A DNA stretch of 25,715 nt from a virus. The translations under genes and the position numbers were made by a program. The notes beneath the pieces were generated by a model. The model ran no database searches, had not been told where the DNA came from, and was given only the letters and a program-made list of their open reading frames with translations. How positions within the stretch are numbered: position 1 is the stretch's first letter; each line of letters opens with the position of its first letter. This document shows, piece after piece, positions 14,884 to 20,577 of the stretch. The stretch spans positions 1-25,715 of IMG/VR virus record IMGVR_UViG_3300042875_000489; one strand, given 5' to 3'.

Positions 14884-15915
14884 TTATTGTTTAATTTTTG
14901 TTTCACGTGTCATTTCTCCATCTTTTTCATCCCAATTAATAAATGATTCACCGTATTCGTAGTGTTCCCAACAATTGCAATCTGTGTTTGCACAAGCTAG
15001 ACACGTTTTGCAAGCGCCACAATGAGTGGCGCTTGGTTCTAACGCATCAACATAATAAATTGCGCCACAATTCCAACAATTAACAGTCGCATAATCTTGA
15101 TTTGAATAATCTGTGAAGATTGTGATTTTGTTCATTATTGAAGTATCTGGATACAGCTCATCTTGTATATAATCAACCGTGTCGTCAAATGTCCAAGCGC
15201 TATTTGTTTTATGAAACGAACTATTCCAACCACTAACTTCATCGTCCCAATCGTCATACTGACGATAAATATCAGTTTTGTTATCTGATTTTGGAGTACC
15301 AAGATATGGCGAACTATAGCCGTAACCATAATTGTAATTTGAATATTTGTATCCGTAATTTTGTTTGTAGGAACTATTAGACCACCACATGCCGGCGTCC
15401 CAATGCCCAGATTTTTCATTGACGATATACCAATTATGTTTGGCTTTTTCGTTTGTAGTCAATACAACCAACTTGTTACCAATTGCCCAATTTTCTAATT
15501 CTTCAAATCTTTCTTGATTGTCGAGCGCTTCAACACCGCCAATCGCTGGAAGGATTAGTTCAGCAAACAGTTTTGTGTCTGAACGATGGTCGTTGATTGG
15601 CATTGTTAACGGCAAAATGCCGTTGTGTGCCAACACAGTGTCTGGCTTGCCATCAACATCAAATGGGTGACAATTGTTTATGTCGGTATGACCGTGTGTT
15701 GTAATACGAAAATGGAATAACGCAGGGCCACGATAGGTTTTTCTTAAATCACTCCATCGCAACCATAGTTTTTCGAAATCCATATCATGGTCTTTGATTA
15801 TGGCAACACCTGCATGGATAGCAAAACCGAACCCATCAGGGTTTGATTTTGCGCTCACACGCGCTCGTTCATAGTCGAAATCAATGTTTTCTGGTAGGAA
15901 AGTTAATAAACACAT
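14884..15915 (-). CDS. Class II glutamine amidotransferase with Cys-rich tail
   Basis: A 343-residue protein whose mature N-terminus would be Cys2 (MCLLTFLP), the catalytic nucleophile of class II (Ntn-type) glutamine amidotransferases. Other family motifs follow in order: NPDGFGF at residues 25-31, HFRITTHG at 68-75, NCHPF at 81-85, AHNGIL at 96-101 and SDTKLF at 112-117. The domain would release ammonia from glutamine. After it comes a Tyr/Asn/Gly-rich linker (about 183-204), then a Cys-rich region with CWNC at 280-283 and several CxxC pairs at 299-315 that could bind zinc. The frame extends 36 codons upstream, but only ATG 15915 exposes Cys2 correctly and it lies one base after the amidoligase stop. 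The coupling suggests that it feeds ammonia to that ligase. Confidence 0.85.
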   Translation of the reverse strand: MCLLTFLPENIDFDYERARVSAKSNPDGFGFAIHAGVAIIKDHDMDFEKLWLRWSDLRKTYRGPALFHFRITTHGHTDINNCHPFDVDGKPDTVLAHNGILPLTMPINDHRSDTKLFAELILPAIGGVEALDNQERFEELENWAIGNKLVVLTTNEKAKHNWYIVNEKSGHWDAGMWWSNSSYKQNYGYKYSNYNYGYGYSSPYLGTPKSDNKTDIYRQYDDWDDEVSGWNSSFHKTNSAWTFDDTVDYIQDELYPDTSIMNKITIFTDYSNQDYATVNCWNCGAIYYVDALEPSATHCGACKTCLACANTDCNCWEHYEYGESFINWDEKDGEMTRETKIKQ

Positions 15916-15916
15916 A

Positions 15917-16957
15917 TTATTTTGTATCCGTTTCTGCTTGCAGAACATTTCTGCTATTAGCTCTAGTAATGAAATTTTGATATAGATTGTCTTGTGCTTC
16001 CGCAAATTTAAGCAATGGCGCAAACGAAGTTAGGGCATTGTTTTTTATTGCTTCGGCAGCTGTTACTTGTTGCGAATAAGAAAATAAACAATGCACAAAT
16101 TCGGCATATGCCAAAACTGTAGTAAAACGCAAAGATGGTCTAAAAATACGCAATTCGTGCGTATTGTAGTTTGAACGATTTACTGCAAGGTTGCGTTCAA
16201 ATTGACCAGGTACATACTCGCCATTTTTGCGCACACCTTTAACAACTTCCAAAACAGTTGGTTTGTTTGCTATATCTAGATGTGTAGGTGCGCCCACAAA
16301 AGAATCTAAATCAAACTTAGCATAGCCTGATTGGCGACCAGCAAACTTAACCAATGTTTTTTTGTTTTTGAATATGAAATACAAAAACTTTGCTTCGTGC
16401 TTGGTGTCAGTAAAAGCATTTTTAGATATATGAATGTGTAAGCCACACGTAGAAGTACCCCATGCGCGATAACCGTTTTTGCGCAAATAGTCTAAACATG
16501 TTTTGTAGCGTTGTGCGTGGTTTTGTAAATAGTTTAGTGTCATTGGATGCGACACAATTTCAAAACCATGATTGATTGAACAATCTTCTTTTAGATATAC
16601 CAGACCATCAGCTGTATTGTTAATATAATTAGCAGCATGAGACAAATAATTTTCATCAACTAACTCCGTTTCTAGTTCGATACCCATCATGGGTTCGTAA
16701 ATGTTGTTTGTTTTTTGGTGTGTGAGTCTTGCGTTGCCGTCAGAGTGGTGAAAAATGGTTTCAGGTTTGTAGCTGTAACCATGAATGCCACTACTGTTGC
16801 TGTCATTTTCTGCTTCGTATTCTGCTTCGTGAATTACATCTGAATAGCAGTCATCGCAATATTGGTCGCCTTCATAGCGGTTTATTTCGCGATTTGTTTC
16901 AAATTCGTATTCGCACCTATCGCAATAACCCAATTCTTCACTTGCTTGTCTTGGCAT
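15917..16957 (-). CDS. Amidoligase (glutamine-synthetase-like COOH-NH2 ligase) with N-terminal zinc ribbon
   Basis: A 346-residue protein. Residues 12-37 carry two CxxC knuckles (Cys12/15 and Cys34/37), a probable zinc ribbon. Residues 90-330 match the phage amidoligase family related to glutamine synthetase: MGIELETE at 91-98, LKEDCSI at 122-128, FEIVSHP at 132-138, CGLHIHIS at 171-178 and NTHELRIFR at 265-273. The Glu and His residues would hold metal and ATP. Such enzymes are predicted to join a carboxyl group to an amine or ammonia, and have been proposed to modify peptides or wall components; substrates are mostly unproven. A strong AAGGAG site precedes the ATG. The amidotransferase follows after one base, implying a two-enzyme unit. 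Confidence 0.82.
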   Translation of the reverse strand: MPRQASEELGYCDRCEYEFETNREINRYEGDQYCDDCYSDVIHEAEYEAENDSNSSGIHGYSYKPETIFHHSDGNARLTHQKTNNIYEPMMGIELETELVDENYLSHAANYINNTADGLVYLKEDCSINHGFEIVSHPMTLNYLQNHAQRYKTCLDYLRKNGYRAWGTSTCGLHIHISKNAFTDTKHEAKFLYFIFKNKKTLVKFAGRQSGYAKFDLDSFVGAPTHLDIANKPTVLEVVKGVRKNGEYVPGQFERNLAVNRSNYNTHELRIFRPSLRFTTVLAYAEFVHCLFSYSQQVTAAEAIKNNALTSFAPLLKFAEAQDNLYQNFITRANSRNVLQAETDTK

Positions 16958-16969
16958 GTTGAGTCTCCT

Positions 16970-17137
16970 TTATGAGATTCTGTTTCGGTTGTTGTATGAC
17001 TCTGCTGATTCTTCTATGTTTTCTATTTCCGAATGAACCAATAACAATATGTCGTTAATTTTTTCGGATTGATTAGACCAATGACCATTACGATAAATAA
17101 TTGCCATGATGTGGCGCAATAATTGTTCTTTATTCAT
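16970..17137 (-). CDS. 55-residue protein before the amidoligase
   Basis: The product begins MNKEQLLRHIMAIIYRNGHW and ends in an acidic and then Asn/Arg-rich helix (IENIEESAESYNNRNRIS). The frame is open further upstream through a hairpin, but ATG 17137 follows an AAAGA-rich stretch and overlaps the preceding gene by eight bases. Its stop is 12 bases before the amidoligase start. Function is unknown; its position suggests an accessory peptide for the amidoligase unit. Confidence 0.6.
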   Translation of the reverse strand: MNKEQLLRHIMAIIYRNGHWSNQSEKINDILLLVHSEIENIEESAESYNNRNRIS

Positions 17138-17429
17138 ATTTTTTTTCTTTGTTAGGTTGGCTTGCGCCCCGCGAAGCGGGGGGCGCAAGACGACCGACAT
17201 TTGGTTCTACAACAGAAAGGGATTTGAATTTTCCAAATGTTTCGACTTCAATTAAACCTTCATCAGACAAAACATAACGCTTATTGTCTTTGTCAACATA
17301 GTGCCACGCCAAATTTTTGGCATCACGCACATCAACATTAGTAATAGTGTTTGAAGCTTTTATTAAAGCGTCGTAGAAATTATTTGCTTCTGTTTCGCAT
17401 TGAACTAACAAACGAATGTTATATTTCAT
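17130..17429 (-). CDS. Hypothetical protein, 99 residues
   Basis: The product begins MKYNIRLLVQCETEANNFYDAL, a strand-helix start, followed by DVRDAKNLAWHYVDKDNKRYVL. The last 25 residues (from VEPNVGRLAPP) are read through the GC-rich hairpin at 17161-17189, which may explain their Pro/Ala/Gly-rich composition. A longer reading starting at 17579 adds a Thr-Pro repeat, but ATG 17429 has an AAAGGA site and is preferred. No family is recognised. Confidence 0.6.
   Translation of the reverse strand: MKYNIRLLVQCETEANNFYDALIKASNTITNVDVRDAKNLAWHYVDKDNKRYVLSDEGLIEVETFGKFKSLSVVEPNVGRLAPPASRGASQPNKEKKYE
17161..17189. other. GC-rich hairpin before the 55-residue gene
   Basis: The arms CTTGCGCCCC and GGGGCGCAAG form ten pairs, extended by GC/GC with a two-base bulge around a GAA loop. 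No T run follows on either strand. It lies 24 bases before ATG 17137, within the end of the upstream reading frame. Confidence 0.55.
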
Positions 17430-17456
17430 GTTTTTTCCTTTTTTGTTGAAAATGCC

Positions 17457-17487
17457 ACACCCGAACGGTTGATTGCGACACCCGAAC
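17457..17487 (-). repeat. Tandem GTTCGGGTGT, 21-base period
   Basis: On the leftward strand the ten-base word GTTCGGGTGT occurs twice, at 17478-17487 and 17457-17466, exactly 21 bases apart, which is two turns of the helix. They lie 28 to 58 bases before the start of the 17130-17429 gene, as expected for a regulator binding two sites on the same face. If the longer reading frame were translated, the repeat would encode a repeated FGC, so a coding repeat is the alternative. Confidence 0.45.
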
Positions 17488-17628
17488 AGATTTAAGCGGT
17501 CAGTTGTAGTGACGATTGAGTTTTGAGGCTCTGGTGTTGGTGTTGGTGTTGGTGTTGTCGCCGTCGCGGTAGCGAACATAGGCGACGGAATTTCAAAACG
17601 CGCGTTCCGCGTTTTGCTTCCTAGTAAT

Positions 17629-17674
17629 GCGTTAAGAAACCGAGAGTCCTGTGGACTCTCGGTTTCGATAACGC
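17629..17674 (-). terminator. Candidate terminator after the first three operon genes
   Basis: The core arms AAACCGAGAGTCC and GGACTCTCGGTTT pair perfectly over 13 bases around a three-base loop. An outer GCGTTA/TAACGC pair extends the stem with a small internal loop. Read leftward, the core is followed by CTTAACGC, so only a short T-rich stretch (TTTCTT) overlaps the stem end. It lies 15 bases past the stop of the 17689-18009 gene. It could be a terminator, or an attenuator that lets some transcripts continue into the amidoligase section. Confidence 0.5.
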
Positions 17675-17688
17675 TTATGCTGAGTGAA

Positions 17689-18009
17689 TTACTCAGACTT
17701 GCTTACCGTCAACGCTGTCAACGGCTTGAAGGCTGGTTGAGTAATAACCAAGTTACCGCCAAGCATTAACTGCTGTTTCGGTTGAGTCAATTCGTACTCA
17801 ATACCGTCCTTGACATAGGAAGTTACAGGTGAACCCATAGCAACCACTTCGTCAATTTCAAGAGTAACTCCAGCACGAATGTTGTGTGTAGTTACAAGTT
17901 CGTTAGGCAACCAAGCCCAAGGACGGATTCCGTCAACTGCCGTAAAAGATACAGCAGTTGATTTAGGACCAGAGTTGCTAACTCCAGCCACGATTAATGT
18001 TGTACTCAT
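17689..18009 (-). CDS. Hypothetical beta-rich protein, 106 residues
   Basis: The product begins MSTTLIVAGVSNSGPKSTAVSF. It contains aromatic and strand-forming stretches (IRPWAWLPNELV, GVTLEIDEVV) and a C-terminal block YVKDGIEYELTQPKQQLMLGG. The alternation suggests a small beta-barrel, and OB-fold single-strand DNA binding is one possibility, but there is no diagnostic motif. ATG 18009 follows an AAAGGA site; the upstream extension runs through the 18058-18091 hairpin and was discarded. It is followed closely by the candidate terminator. Confidence 0.6.
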   Translation of the reverse strand: MSTTLIVAGVSNSGPKSTAVSFTAVDGIRPWAWLPNELVTTHNIRAGVTLEIDEVVAMGSPVTSYVKDGIEYELTQPKQQLMLGGNLVITQPAFKPLTALTVSKSE

Positions 18010-18057
18010 TATTGTTTCCTTTCGGTTGTGTTTATATTGTTTACTTCTGAGAAGCGA

Positions 18058-18091
18058 TTTCTTTGCCCCGCGCAACGCGGGGGGCAAGAAA
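18058..18091. other. GC-rich intercistronic hairpin
   Basis: The arms TTTCTTTGCCCCGCG and CGCGGGGGGCAAGAAA pair with two small bulges around a CAA loop. It sits between the 18096-18410 and 17689-18009 genes, about 48 bases before ATG 18009. Its core (GCCCC..., GGGGGGC) resembles the 17161-17189 hairpin. No T run follows in the leftward direction. Confidence 0.55.
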
Positions 18092-18095
18092 CTCG

Positions 18096-18410
18096 CTAAT
18101 GGTTCTCTCCACAGACACACTCAAAGTTGCGAGCAACCCAGAGAAATGTCTCATCACATAGCACTTCTGATGGCGATATTGGAAACACATCGCCAACTTT
18201 TGCGTCTGAATAATCTGGTTCAACAGACATATTCAGCATTGCTCTGAGTTCGTCAGGCTCATCAGCAGGATTTGAATTGATAAGCAAGTCATCAACTTGC
18301 TCAACAATGCCAGAGTCATCAAGAGAGCGTTGTCGCCGTACAGCGTCACGCTCAAACTGGTCTGGCAACTTGATGTTGATTCGCTTAATGTTCTTAAGGT
18401 CTAACTTCAT
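18096..18410 (-). CDS. Hypothetical protein, 104 residues
   Basis: The product begins MKLDLKNIKRINIKLPDQF and is then charged and acidic (VEQVDDLLINSNPADEPDEL). It ends with a possible metal-binding or structural pair in FECVCGENH. ATG 18410 follows an AAAGG site; the frame is open 16 codons upstream through a hairpin, which I discarded. No family is recognised. The N-terminal IKRINIKLPDQFERD resembles short beta segments in phage proteins that govern other small genes, but this is only an impression. Confidence 0.6.
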   Translation of the reverse strand: MKLDLKNIKRINIKLPDQFERDAVRRQRSLDDSGIVEQVDDLLINSNPADEPDELRAMLNMSVEPDYSDAKVGDVFPISPSEVLCDETFLWVARNFECVCGENH

Positions 18411-18430
18411 AACAACCTTTCTGATAGAGA

Positions 18431-18465
18431 GTGAACGGTGCGCGCCATCGGGGCGCACCGTTCAC
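18431..18465. other. 13-bp perfect hairpin between two small genes
   Basis: The arms GTGAACGGTGCGC and GCGCACCGTTCAC pair perfectly. Rightward it is followed by GGGTTTGTTTTTT, the shape of an intrinsic terminator for rightward or antisense transcripts. Leftward, in the sense of the genes, it is preceded by this run as A residues and followed by TCTCTATC. It lies 21 bases before ATG 18410. Confidence 0.6.
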
Positions 18466-18476
18466 GGGTTTGTTTT

Positions 18477-18737
18477 TTACAAAGACTCCGTAAAGTCTTC
18501 TTGACTCTGAATGAACTCAAGGGCATTGTGTGCGCCATGCTCATCAGCGAGCGACCATAGTGCTTGAGCCGTGAAACGGTCAAGAACACGGTAAGCCCAG
18601 TCACCGTAAGACAACTCAATCAGTTCAATCAAGTTTTGATATGGGTCTGCCGTTGTTACTTCTTGATATTCTTCAACTTCTTCATACGCTTGGATGTCGC
18701 CAAACATATGAATACCTAACATCGTGTCACTATCCAT
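18477..18737 (-). CDS. Hypothetical acidic protein, first gene of the long leftward operon
   Basis: This 86-residue protein is strongly acidic (QAYEEVEEYQEVTTADPY). It has a helical centre (LIELIELSYGDWAYRVLDRF) and ends FIQSQEDFTESL. ATG 18737 follows a strong AAGGAG site; an upstream extension to 18821 runs through a hairpin and is discarded. High acidity and early position could suit a host-protein inhibitor or DNA mimic, but this is speculation. No family is recognised. Confidence 0.6.
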   Translation of the reverse strand: MDSDTMLGIHMFGDIQAYEEVEEYQEVTTADPYQNLIELIELSYGDWAYRVLDRFTAQALWSLADEHGAHNALEFIQSQEDFTESL

Positions 18738-18761
18738 TACCTTCTCCTTGTGTCTCAGGAA

Positions 18762-18799
18762 GGGGCTTATCCCCTTCGCTCCAGCGAGGGGTAAGACCC
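18762..18799. other. Imperfect stem-loop before the first operon gene
   Basis: The left arm GGGGCTTATCCCCTTCGCT and the right arm AGCGAGGGGTAAGACCC pair with a few one- and two-base bulges around a CC loop. It lies 24 bases upstream of ATG 18737 on the leftward strand, immediately before the AAGGAG ribosome site region. No T run follows. Confidence 0.5.
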
Positions 18800-18895
18800 A
18801 TCTTGTACACACACACACCACCTACCACCACATACCCCAGCCACGCAGGAAGGTAGACCCACAGCCAAGGTGGACGCACGGGTGGGGGGAAGTGT

Positions 18896-18926
18896 CAGGT
18901 GTTGTTCATGTTGTGAACAGGTGTTG
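18896..18926. repeat. Palindrome inside direct repeats, operator or iteron-like
   Basis: CAGGTGTTG occurs at 18896-18904 and again at 18918-18926, 22 bases apart. Between and overlapping them is GTTCA-TGTTG-TGAAC (18904-18918), an inverted repeat with a five-base centre. This is the layout of a dimeric repressor operator or a replication-initiator site. Confidence 0.4.
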
Positions 18927-19057
18927 GAAACAGGTTCTTACACAGGAAACTGGTCGCAGTCGCAGGACCAGAGGGGGGACACAGGGGGGGTGGGCACGGG
19001 TTCAGCAAATGGATGGCATCAGCCCGTAGCCATCTAACTCATTTTTTACAAACAGGG

Positions 19058-19083
19058 GGTACCCATCAACTCAAAAGGGTACC
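19058..19083 (-). terminator. Inverted repeat after the small basic gene cluster
   Basis: The arms GGTACCC and GGGTACC pair perfectly over seven bases around a 12-base loop, 11 bases past the stop of the last gene of the leftward cluster, which ends in a T-rich stretch. The T run lies before and not after the stem in the leftward direction, so termination is uncertain. Confidence 0.35.
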
Positions 19084-19094
19084 TTATTAAAAAA

Positions 19095-19328
19095 TTACAC
19101 CGTTTCGGTTTTTATTTCCTTGCGTTTAACTTGGGCAACACAATTTTTGCTGCACAAAAGAATACCTTTATATTCGCGAATGATGGCTCTTTTGGTTTTT
19201 TTGCCACATTCTGGGCATACGTGGTTCGAGTCTGGGGTCAAGCCAACATAGAGTGTTGGCTTGCCGTAGTCTTCTTTGGGTGCTACGGGTGTGCTGGTGC
19301 TACGCTTGGCCGGTTTCTTGCCGGCCAT
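19095..19328 (-). CDS. Small zinc-ribbon protein
   Basis: A 77-residue protein with a basic, Pro/Thr-rich head (MAGKKPAKRSTSTPVAPK). Its zinc ribbon is CPECG at residues 38-42 and CSKNC at 59-63, giving four cysteines in two CxxC/CxxxC pairs. Such ribbons bind nucleic acid or protein; no specific family is recognised. Its ATG overlaps the stop of the preceding gene by one base. It ends the cluster of small basic genes. Confidence 0.7.
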   Translation of the reverse strand: MAGKKPAKRSTSTPVAPKEDYGKPTLYVGLTPDSNHVCPECGKKTKRAIIREYKGILLCSKNCVAQVKRKEIKTETV

Positions 19329-19564
19329 TAGCGGTAACTCCTGGTTTTTTTGGCAATCTTTTTTGGTTGGGCAACAAACTGTTTACCAGCTTTGTTGCCC
19401 TTGGCTTTGGCTGTGTTGGTGGCACGTTTTTCTGCTGGGGTTAGCGCATTCCATGCGGCGTCAGGTAAATAACGCTTGCGTCCCTTTGATGGCTTGCCAT
19501 CTGATGTTCGCCATTTCTGTCCTGTCCAACTTTTTAGCGATTGTTGCGATTTAGCTAACGCCAT
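19328..19564 (-). CDS. Small basic protein, DUF5872-like
   Basis: A 78-residue protein rich in Lys and Arg. The pattern SLKSWTGQKWRTSDGKPS, then RYLPDAAWNALTPAEKRAT, then KGKQFVAQPKKIAKKT-like (here AGKQFVAQPKKIAKKTRSYR) resembles a short family shared by phages and large algal viruses, which I recall as DUF5872. The function of that family is unknown; the charge suggests DNA or RNA binding. It overlaps both neighbours by a single base. Confidence 0.65.
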   Translation of the reverse strand: MALAKSQQSLKSWTGQKWRTSDGKPSKGRKRYLPDAAWNALTPAEKRATNTAKAKGNKAGKQFVAQPKKIAKKTRSYR

Positions 19565-19752
19565 TAGTTTTTGTATCCGCCGCCAGCTTTTTTATATTGC
19601 GATGCAAGAAGCTGTGCTTTTCGAGCCGACCATTCACCAGGGTCGCCACCCTTTGTGCCTGCTTTAATTTTCTTAAACAAAGACTTGCGCATATTTGGCT
19701 TTGTGTAGTTGCCAGCTTGGTTTACTTTTGATTTGGTTTTTTTGGCTGCCAC
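19564..19752 (-). CDS. Small Lys-rich phage protein, 62 residues
   Basis: From the GTG at 19752 the product reads MAAKKTKSKVNQAGNYTKP, then RKSLFKKIKAGTKGGDPGEW and SARKAQLLASQYKKAGGGYK. The last two blocks recur in small phage and algal-virus proteins of unknown function. An ATG four codons upstream (19764) is possible. The GTG is preferred because it overlaps the preceding TAG by one base, as in the rest of the cluster, and gives the MAAKK start also seen in the 20024-20434 gene. Confidence 0.65.
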   Translation of the reverse strand: MAAKKTKSKVNQAGNYTKPNMRKSLFKKIKAGTKGGDPGEWSARKAQLLASQYKKAGGGYKN

Positions 19753-20024
19753 TAGCAGTTCCATTTCTTGAGCGCCAACGCTTTACGGGTTGGTTTGCCG
19801 TTTGGTTTTTTCATTGGGCCTGGCATGCCACCCATTCGTGCGCAAAACGATTTGCGCCGCTTGGCAGCTTTCGAGCCTGGCTTTAATTTGCTTGGCTTTG
19901 TTGTGACCGCCATTGACAACTTTGAACCAGGGTTCTGGGCACGATAAGAAGCTATACCTTTGCGGTTTAGCCCACCCTTTGGGTCCTTGCCTTCTTTGCG
20001 TTGCCATGCGGCAGTCTTGGCCAT
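19752..20024 (-). CDS. Small basic protein, DUF6321-like
   Basis: This 90-residue protein has the blocks AWQRKEGKDPKGGLNRKG at residues 6-23, a long Lys-rich middle (TTKPSKLKPGSKAAKRRKS), and FCARMGGMPGPMKKPNG followed by PTRKALALKKWNC at the end. This arrangement matches a family I recall as DUF6321, found in many phages and some large DNA viruses; its role is not known. It is linked to the other small basic genes by one-base overlaps and is most likely packaged with or bound to DNA, though that is inference. Confidence 0.72.
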   Translation of the reverse strand: MAKTAAWQRKEGKDPKGGLNRKGIASYRAQNPGSKLSMAVTTKPSKLKPGSKAAKRRKSFCARMGGMPGPMKKPNGKPTRKALALKKWNC

Positions 20025-20434
20025 TATCTACCGTGTTTGTTTAGACCGCCACCTGTTAGGCGACCGTATCTTGAGCCTTGTCCTCCACCACCAGAACTTG
20101 GTCCTGTGCGTGGTGGTGCTGCCATTCCTTTTGGTTGAGTTCCCTTTGGTTGTGCACGACCACCAGCTTTGGCGTTGCGTATTTTTTCTACTTTACCTGT
20201 GCCTTCACCAGCACTTTTTTTAGGTTTGTTAAATTCGTACGTTTTTTCATATTTAGCTTTTACTTTGTCTTTATAAGCTGCCAGCTTTAGGTCACGATAT
20301 CCGTCTTTTAGGTACTGGTTACGCATTCTCTCATTTCGCACATCTTCTGCACGGCTTGCTTTTAGTTCTGACGGGCTTACATAGTCTCCGCCAACTTTTG
20401 GTTTTCTGTTTGACTTAGGTTTCTTGGCAGCCAT
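20024..20434 (-). CDS. Basic low-complexity protein, 136 residues
   Basis: The product starts MAAKKPKSNRKPKVGGDYV, passes through a charged helical stretch (LKASRAEDVRNERMRNQYL) and a Lys-rich segment, and ends in a Gly/Pro/Ser-rich tail (PSSGGGGQGSRYGRLTGGG). It has no globular motif I recognise. The basic tail and helix would suit binding to nucleic acid or scaffolding. The ATG overlaps the preceding 47-residue gene's stop by one base. Confidence 0.62.
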   Translation of the reverse strand: MAAKKPKSNRKPKVGGDYVSPSELKASRAEDVRNERMRNQYLKDGYRDLKLAAYKDKVKAKYEKTYEFNKPKKSAGEGTGKVEKIRNAKAGGRAQPKGTQPKGMAAPPRTGPSSGGGGQGSRYGRLTGGGLNKHGR

Positions 20435-20577
20435 TACTTGTACTCTTTAACCATTGCCTTCGGGTTCTTAACCTTAGAGCTTTTGCCTTTAACCTTCGGT
20501 GGGTAAGTTGATGTGCTTGTTCCCGACTTCGGCGTTGCCGAAGCGTGGCTATCAAGCTGACGGTAGTTGTATGGCAT
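20434..20577 (-). CDS. 47-residue small basic protein
   Basis: This short frame has a GGAGC-type ribosome site, a start that overlaps the upstream stop by one base, and a stop overlapping the next start by one base. The product begins MPYNYRQLDSHASATPKSG and ends with Lys-rich KVKGKSSKVKNPKAM and VKEYK. Its first nine residues resemble those of the next upstream gene (MPKKYRQLDN), which suggests duplication or a shared N-terminal signal. Confidence 0.65.
   Translation of the reverse strand: MPYNYRQLDSHASATPKSGTSTSTYPPKVKGKSSKVKNPKAMVKEYK

Larger units (their letters stand above)
17430..17688. promoter_or_regulatory. 259-base non-coding control region
   Basis: No convincing gene lies here. 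From right to left it holds a long hairpin (17629-17674), a second hairpin with arms CAAAACGCG/CGCGTTTTG (17594-17616), a seven-base inverted repeat CCGTCGC/GCGACGG near 17560-17590, a TGGTGT repeat (four units near 17532-17556), and two copies of GTTCGGGTGT spaced 21 bases apart just before the 17429 start. The arrangement suggests termination of the first three genes and restart or control of the amidoligase section. I see no clear -10/-35 pair. Confidence 0.5.
18738..19094. promoter_or_regulatory. 357-base non-coding region, GC-rich, multiple inverted repeats
   Basis: No supported gene lies here. It is unusually GC-rich for the window (39 of 60 bases in 18841-18900). From left to right it contains a stem-loop at 18762-18799, an ACACAC run at 18807-18818, a GTTCA/TGAAC palindrome flanked by direct repeats of CAGGTGTTG (18896-18926), GATGGC/GCCATC arms near 19011-19033, and GGTACCC/GGGTACC arms at 19058-19083. 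It separates two leftward operons and probably holds the terminator of one and the promoter of the next. It could also be a replication origin. I could not fix a -10/-35 pair. Confidence 0.5.

Noticed and set aside
17130-17579. Extended start giving a Thr-Pro repeat head
   Set aside because: The inner ATG at 17429 has a good ribosome site, while the outer ATG has none and crosses the phased repeats.
18807-18818. ACACAC microsatellite
   Set aside because: It is only a short dinucleotide run in the GC-rich non-coding region and has no support as a functional element by itself.
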